Shown one piece after another: positions 6,455-10,703 of a stretch of DNA of 10,703 nucleotides. A model generated the notes under the pieces. That model ran no database searches. It worked only from the letters and a program-made list of their open reading frames with translations, and was not told where the DNA came from. This DNA is from Phoronis ovalis (lineage: Eukaryota > Phoronida > Phoronidae): the NCBI GenBank assembly GCA_028565635.1, contig JAOXYB010060901.1, forward strand, positions 1-10,703, given 5' to 3'. Each line of letters starts with the position of its first letter. The first letter of the stretch is position 1. The position numbers and the translations under genes are program-made.

Positions 6455-7182
6455 AGACCTGACATAACACAAACCAGGTGTGAAGCCCTAAACAAGTTAG
6501 TGAAACGAACTAGACATTTACTGCCTGTATAATTTCATTTGCTTTTTGTTTTTAAGGCATGTATTCATTTTGAAAGTGACCTAGCTTTTATTATCCTTGC
6601 AGCAAATATTATGGTGTAAGAATTTGTATAGACGCTAATTTTAGAATTAGATAGGTGTTGTTTCGGGTGTTAAAATGGTATGACATAACATTGCAATCAT
6701 AGCATCATGCGCTGAAAGTAAAAAGAAATGTGGAAATTGATGCAGATAATATATTATCCGTCTGTACTTGAGACTGAGTTTTGGAGTTAAAGCAGAACCA
6801 GCTATTAAACCTTATAAATAGTTGTTAGGTTGATCGGTAAAGGCTATGTAGTACTAGAAACAATTAATATATAACAACTATACTTACTCTTCATTATTGT
6901 TTTTATGTCATTAAAAACTGTCTGATGTGATCATTCGGAGACAAAGAGGATTATTTTCTTGGGGAGGGGCAGTACATATGAAAGTGGGTTCGCATGATCC
7001 AACAAATTTTCATGTCAAAGGGTATATTTTTTTACCTGTGAGAATGTAGTGTGCATTACCCTCGTAGTGCATGTATTTTGCCCAAAATCACGAAAAGGGG
7101 TGTTTTTTAGAGATATGACACTCTTTGGGTCATCTCTAAAACCTTCATTTACATCAATATAAATCAATACAACTTTTCCAAT
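6455..7182. other. non-coding AT-rich stretch
   Basis: No open frame or repeat can be supported. A G-rich patch (GGGGAGGGGCAG) lies near 6961-6972. Confidence 0.5.
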
Positions 7183-7278
7183 TTAGTCACTCCATAAGGA
7201 CGTTATTTCTTTCAACATGTCACTGCGATTGGTTAATTTTAGAGGTGGAGGTCCTGTCATTCTTTTTGAAGAAGCCAT
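7183..7278 (-). CDS. possible short first exon or small ORF
   Basis: A 31-codon minus-strand frame begins with ATG in an excellent context (CAACATGGCT: A at -3, G at +4). It encodes a basic, Pro-containing start MASSKRMTGPPPLKLTN and ends at TAA 7183-7185. An in-frame stop lies ten codons upstream. A possible splice donor, GGA|GTGACT, occurs just before the stop, so it could be a first coding exon that continues elsewhere. I do not recognise the peptide. The plus strand over the same bases is also open for 24 codons (7217-7291), so strand is uncertain. Support is the start context and the adjoining X-box-like site; length alone means nothing. Confidence 0.25.
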   Translation of the reverse strand: MASSKRMTGPPPLKLTNRSDMLKEITSLWSD

Positions 7279-7292
7279 GTTGCCATGGTAAA
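7279..7292. promoter_or_regulatory. RFX X-box-like site
   Basis: GTTGCCATGGTAAA matches the RFX X-box pattern (GTTGCC-AT-GGYAAC) at 13 of 14 positions; only the last base differs. X-boxes sit just upstream of coding starts in many animal ciliary genes. This one abuts the ATG of the small minus-strand frame at 7278. One site in 10 kb could be chance. Confidence 0.35.
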
Positions 7293-7472
7293 CGTGTACT
7301 ACCCACTATCATATTGCCCTCATGTCAACAAACCTTTATTCAGCCAATACATATAATTCAACGTACAGCAAGCAAATTCGTTACTAGAAGTACATCTCCT
7401 TAACCTCGCTTAGTACTTCTACTCAAAGCCATACACAACAAAGCCACCATCGGGACATACCTGATTATACGT

Positions 7473-7687
7473 CTAGTACACTAAACAGTATAATAACACC
7501 ATGAAATAGCCATATAATACAAATTCATCAACTGTATGATACACACCAATTACTTTTCTGTTCGGATCTAAAATGGCCAAACGGCGACCATATTTGTTGC
7601 ACCTGTGGGTGCATTTGCATAATCCTGAAACTATGACTGGCCTAACACTGTTTTCAACCACGTATACATGGATGAGATCATATATAA
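7473..7687 (-). CDS. possible internal exon, unrecognised
   Basis: On the minus strand an acceptor-like TTATTCTGCAG ends at 7688, and an open frame follows for about 71 codons to a stop at 7473-7475. There is no ATG near its beginning, so an exon is more plausible than a complete gene. The peptide looks coding-like: VIYDLIHVYVVENSVRP, a small Cys/His cluster (CKCTHRC), then RRLAILDPNRKVIGVYHT and VDEF. The final part (VLYGYFMVLLYCLVY) is hydrophobic and may be intron read-through; donor-like GTAATT or GTATTA occur before it. I do not recognise the family. It lies between the RAG1-N-like frame and the small frame at 7278 on the same strand, but no consistent splice phase links them. Confidence 0.25.
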
Positions 7688-7715
7688 CTGCAGAATAACA
7701 TTATAATTTGGCCTT

Positions 7716-7727
7716 TGACCTTGACCT
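7716..7727. promoter_or_regulatory. nuclear-receptor DR0 motif
   Basis: TGACCTTGACCT, the reverse complement of AGGTCAAGGTCA, is a perfect direct repeat of the nuclear-receptor half-site with no spacer, the arrangement bound by GCNF (NR6A) type receptors. It also contains the extended monomer TCAAGGTCA used by SF-1 and ERR types. It stands 28 bp upstream of the possible minus-strand exon ending at 7687. Functional relevance is unproven. Confidence 0.3.
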
Positions 7728-7729
7728 TA

Positions 7730-8066
7730 ATCTCCAAGGACAACTAAGTCAGAGTAGTAGATTATGGTGAATATCTTGAACAAAGCAGATGGCTGCGTCT
7801 GTAACTTCGTTTTCTCACTATATCTATCTGGTTGTAAATGTTCTCAAGCATAAGGAAATTATTTTTGATATAACAATAGGAATATAAACCGGTTAAAAAA
7901 ATAACTGTATTAAAGTTATTAAGAAGAATCTATTGAGTCCCACAACAATTTACTGTGACAAATCAATAATGAATGCCAATCAATCACATGTATAAGATAC
8001 CATGTCAACAATCACTTTTTAAAAGACCACTCACACAGGCAAATACTACAACTATGTTCCTATACA
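7730..8066. other. non-coding stretch
   Basis: No gene, repeat or recognisable site is seen between the nuclear-receptor motif and the next minus-strand frame. Confidence 0.45.
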
Positions 8067-8348
8067 TTACACCACACGTGTACACGACCTTAAATATGCC
8101 TTTATAGGTGCTAAAAATGTAACCGTATGTGACTGGTTACCTTTAGCCTGAAATGTCCTACAAATGTCTATTGGCTGGGTAAATTTAAAATCAACTAAAT
8201 AATCTACACGACTACACAAATTAATGTCTGATACATGGTCGGGTGAAAACTGCTTTGTACACGTCATTTTGCATTCTTTGAATGGCAGCAGCTTGATCGT
8301 ACATGTAGTCATATTCAACATCATCAGCAGCAGCAGCATCTCACTCAT
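8067..8348 (-). CDS. 93-codon minus-strand ORF, doubtful
   Basis: It starts at an ATG within a CAG/CTG-rich patch ((CAG)4 on the plus strand at 8325-8336), giving MSEMLLLLMMLN, a short hydrophobic start. It continues with scattered Cys and ends at TAA 8067-8069. The length is expected by chance a few times in a window of this composition. It overlaps the possible exon 8345-8406 in another frame. I recognise no domain. It could hold a signal-like leader, but the charge pattern is poor. Reported only because it is one of the longer ATG-started frames outside the repeats. Confidence 0.15.
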   Translation of the reverse strand: MSEMLLLLMMLNMTTCTIKLLPFKECKMTCTKQFSPDHVSDINLCSRVDYLVDFKFTQPIDICRTFQAKGNQSHTVTFLAPIKAYLRSCTRVV

Positions 8349-8406
8349 TTATGTGAAAAATTAATCTTCTACTGTCTCCACGTAATACTTGCATCTCTCG
8401 TTCTAC
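8345..8406 (-). CDS. possible 62-bp internal exon
   Basis: On the minus strand CAACTTACAG (ending 8407) looks like a 3' splice site, and ATAAATGA|GTGAGA looks like a good 5' splice site at 8345/8344. The bases between are open and read VERE, then MQVLRGDSRRLIFHIN, a charged, helical-looking peptide. Without splicing the frame stops at TGA 8341-8343. I do not recognise the peptide. The ACAG|GTAGAA at its start could instead be read as a donor. It lies 580 bp downstream, in transcription order, of the RAG1-N-like frame, so it may be another exon of the same gene. Confidence 0.3.
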
Positions 8407-8409
8407 CTG

Positions 8410-8826
8410 TAAGTTGAACATTTACAGTATACACTTCTGTTAAGAGTAGTAACTTTTAGTTAAGTTTATATTTACACATATCCAGCTGTGTTAGACAGAT
8501 ACCAGATGTTGTGATGTCATAGTTTACCCTGGTGGTGAGCATGAAAGTTGCTAGGGCCCGCACATGAATTAAATTGAAAACCATGAATTAAGGCAAATGG
8601 TACGGTACTTTTAATCAGTTAAACAGCTGAGAAATATTCAGTATACATGGTTTTGGAATTCCAGGAGGTCTGGTTGAGTTTACTCTACTATAGGGGTTGT
8701 TAGTGGACAAATAAGAGATATATACGGATGTCTGCTTAGCATATTTGCGTGTTTTTTAAAGTAAAATTACAGGAGGTTTGCAACTTCAAAAATAAAAATA
8801 ACTTTCAGTGTAATTCAGACAAAAAG
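8410..8826. other. non-coding stretch
   Basis: AT-rich sequence with no supported gene. If a minus-strand gene spans this region, it would be intron. Confidence 0.45.
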
Positions 8827-8832
8827 TTTATT
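8827..8832 (-). other. possible poly(A) signal on the minus strand
   Basis: TTTATT on the plus strand reads AATAAA on the minus strand, about 155 bp beyond the stop of the RAG1-N-like frame. It would suit a transcript ending after that frame, though such hexamers are common in AT-rich DNA. Confidence 0.2.
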
Positions 8833-8985
8833 TTGCCAAATTAAAAACTCAAATTTTAATCACACCACAAATTATTTTTATACCCTGTCAAACTTAGGCA
8901 TAGACTAACATATGATACATGCTGTTTTGATCTGAATCACTTTGAAACATGTTCTGTTTCAAGTCAGGAATACCAATAAACATTT

Positions 8986-9248
8986 TTAATTATTAATTTG
9001 CGCAACCTGTCTAGCATCAATGTGCGCTGAACTATTAGGATTACGTTTAAACATTTTAATTTCTTTATAGCATTTAGTACACATATAAGCTGGGTGAATT
9101 TCGGGTAAGCCTGCCACTATGTTAATGCCATAATATTGATTTATGCAATTACTATATATTTGACAGGGATGTATTATTTGTTTACGCTTTTCTTCTCTAG
9201 ACTGCACCCTATCTGTGCATATTCTGCACAAAAGATTTTTATAAATTA
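8986..9248 (-). CDS. RAG1 N-terminal-like Cys/His domain fragment
   Basis: An open minus-strand frame enters from an acceptor-like TTTTCTAATTAATATTTAG (ending 9249) and runs to TAA 8986-8988. It has no ATG at the start (LLCRIC, with TTG before it), so it is an exon or relic. Numbering from that Leu, the Cys/His ligands are C2, C5, H21, C23, C29, H46, C51 and C54, as LCRIC...YGINIVAGLPEIHP-x3-C-x2-CY. Vertebrate RAG1 has, before its RING domain, LCRIC...FRIDVKADVDSIHP-x3-C-x2-CW, with identical spacing from the aromatic residue to IHP. The family is known from RAG1 and, from memory, from the molluscan N-RAG-TP transposon and related invertebrate proteins. The usual later W..PH...CxxC part is absent, so it is truncated or continues in another exon. 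No catalytic RAG1 core or RAG2 is seen. Likely a transposon-derived or host zinc-binding module. Confidence 0.65.
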
Positions 9249-9250
9249 CT

Positions 9251-10080
9251 AAATATTAATTAGAAAACAAGTTAATGTCACAAATATATTCTAGTACATA
9301 TTATACAATATATACATCTTTACATGATTTTATGTTAACATTCATATGTGATTCTATTCTGAACAACGGGTACAGGAAAAATAAATTATAGAAAATATTT
9401 TTGTACTGTGATTAACATAAAAACAGCAGATAGCTTACCTAAATTTAATCAAGTTATGTAGAAAAAACAGAACTTTAATCTTGCAAACATGTTGAAAAAC
9501 GCTGCAGAATTGTAGTACAGTTGAGAAATTTTAATAAACCTCAGGTCATCCTTGTGCTCAAGATAATGCTGCCAAATGCAAACACACCTCCCAGAATTTC
9601 AAACATTTCCTGTTCTAAGATAACATTAATCTATTCTTATATATTCATCATATAGTGGATTCTTAACTGCTGCGAGTATTTCCAAATTATTACATGACAT
9701 CTTCAATATGCCAATTTTGAAAACAAGGCTTCGACCGTGCAGACTTAAATCTAACAAGACTCATTTTTCCAAGAAATTGGAGAATTAAAACAATTTTAAT
9801 TATTTAATGTGTAAAGCTAATTTTCAAGTTCTTATTAAAACAGGTATAGTTTAAAATCAGTTTTAATACCATGAAAGTGAGTCAGATGTATTGGCTTTTC
9901 ATTGAAAAATATGATAAGGGACAATCAAAATTGCTGCAGCAGGGTTCTATTTCATAGTTCTCCAACTGTATAAAGGCATCTAATCAATGCAGATCACCAA
10001 ACCACTGAAACTGATCTTTCCTTCATGGAATCCATCATGTCTGCTTTACAGCTTTGTTCCTGACAACCATAGCTTAGTAA
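9251..10080. other. non-coding AT-rich stretch
   Basis: No open frame, RNA gene or ordered repeat is visible. If the RAG1-N-like frame is an internal exon, its intron and earlier exons would begin here, but I cannot identify them. Confidence 0.5.
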
Positions 10081-10100
10081 AAGGCCCATTCCGGTTATAG

Positions 10101-10113
10101 TAAGCAGTGCTTA
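10101..10113. repeat. short palindrome
   Basis: TAAGCA and TGCTTA flank a single G. GTAAGCAGTG also occurs on the minus strand at about 1101-1110, next to the left repeat block, so it may be part of a shared repeat family. Confidence 0.4.
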
Positions 10114-10137
10114 CGGAGGGGTAAGAAGGTAAAGGCC

Positions 10138-10703
10138 AAAGTGCCCCCCGGAAAAAGATTAATAAGTAAAAGCTGAAGTACCCTCAAGATAAACATTAAA
10201 AATTAAAATGCCCTCCTGATAACTGGTGTTAGCATGTTAGATTGCAAAAAGGTAATCTTTGGATACCATATCAAGTTGGGGTGTATGTTGTGGCATGATC
10301 TCCAATCCCGATGGAGGGTACTTGACAGAAAAGTTGATTGGGGTGTACATCCCAGGGTAAAAAAACCCCTGACCCTGAGGTAAAAAAAGATCACCAAATA
10401 TATACCCTGTCGTAAATGAAAAACATGCCCTATCGTAAATAACTGTCCCAAAATAGGTACCATGGGTAAAATTATCTTGTAAATTATATACCCGATGGTA
10501 AATAAATATGGACAATTTTGTAATAAAATTACGAGCTTTAATTTTTAATATCTGTTGTAAATGCGTTTTGCAAGAATTACACTCTGTGCTAAACGAACTC
10601 TTTTTGATAATAAACCCTGTGGTAAATATCCAACAAGAAAACATACCCTTTAGTAAATAAAGCTTCTTACAGTGTGAAAAACATATCCTCTGGCAAATGT
10701 ATA
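10138..10703. repeat. degenerate tandem array, period about 31 bp, running off the window
   Basis: The GC-rich head AAAGTGCCCCCCGGAAAA (10138-10155) is followed by AAGTACCCTCAAGATAAA (10176) and AAATGCCCTCCTGATAAC (10206). Later copies of CATACCCTGTGGTAAATA occur at 10368, 10401, 10424, 10456, 10487, 10610, 10642 and 10682, with weak ones near 10547 and 10579. Most steps are 30-33 bp. The core is partly palindromic (TACC-N4-GGTA). Minus-strand frames across it (10203-10463 and 10237-10644) are by-products of the repeat. The head matches GTGCCCCCCGG at 1351-1361 in the left repeat block. Confidence 0.7.

Noticed and set aside
8986-9248. A complete RAG1-like or Transib transposase
   Set aside because: Only the N-terminal Cys/His segment is present. 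No catalytic core, no RAG2-like frame and no convincing signal-type terminal repeats were found.
10203-10644. Minus-strand frames of 86 and 135 codons
   Set aside because: They lie wholly inside the 31-bp repeat array and translate its units.
1-10703. tRNA, rRNA or CRISPR array
   Set aside because: No cloverleaf, rRNA core or direct repeats with unique spacers of CRISPR type were recognised; the 31-bp arrays have diverging units with no constant repeat.

Overview
This is AT-rich eukaryotic DNA with sparse coding content. It holds a clustered C2H2 zinc-finger locus, decayed minisatellite-like repeats and isolated exon-like pieces. The style fits a marine invertebrate. A mollusc is my best guess, because of the lineage-expanded zinc-finger array with IKxE-type motifs and a RAG1-N-like cassette, but this is inference and the sequence has no species-specific marker. 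Nothing bacterial is present: there are no operons or Shine-Dalgarno logic, and several of the longest open frames begin at TTG or GTG only because they are internal.

Left part (1-3310). No convincing gene. Positions 588-1363 carry an old repeat with a GC-rich head (CCGGTGGG.GTACTC) and a body of about 31-bp degenerate units with the core TTTGGATTGCTACC. Part of it lies between inverted ends (659-1036), and a diverged second body follows (1132-1363). Several small inverted repeats lie elsewhere.

Centre (3311-6264). A plus-strand C2H2 zinc-finger locus. An acidic N-terminal region with several SUMO-type motifs (3374-4033) is followed by two degenerate and two further fingers (4011-4517). A clean 84-bp-period array of twelve fingers comes next (4522-5550), then a broken finger. 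The parts lie in successive frames: a +1 shift in an A6 run, an A9 expansion plus TGA, an in-frame TAA and a G10 run. Downstream, 5704-6264 is a second, heavily broken copy of the head module. It serves as an internal reference showing that the A6 run gained one base in the first copy. The array also has a three-finger (252-bp) higher-order period. As written the locus is a pseudogene or a carrier of homopolymer errors; if transcribed, it would be a nuclear DNA-binding protein.

Right part (6265-10703). Mostly non-coding. The notable item is on the minus strand at 8986-9248: a short open frame whose Cys/His pattern matches the conserved Cys-rich segment of the RAG1 N-terminal region, a cassette also known from molluscan mobile elements. 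Further minus-strand exon-like pieces lie at 8345-8406, 7473-7687 and 7183-7278, the last next to an RFX X-box-like site. They may or may not belong to one gene. The right end (10138-10703) is a second decayed array of about 31-bp units, with the core CATACCCTGTGGTAAATA.
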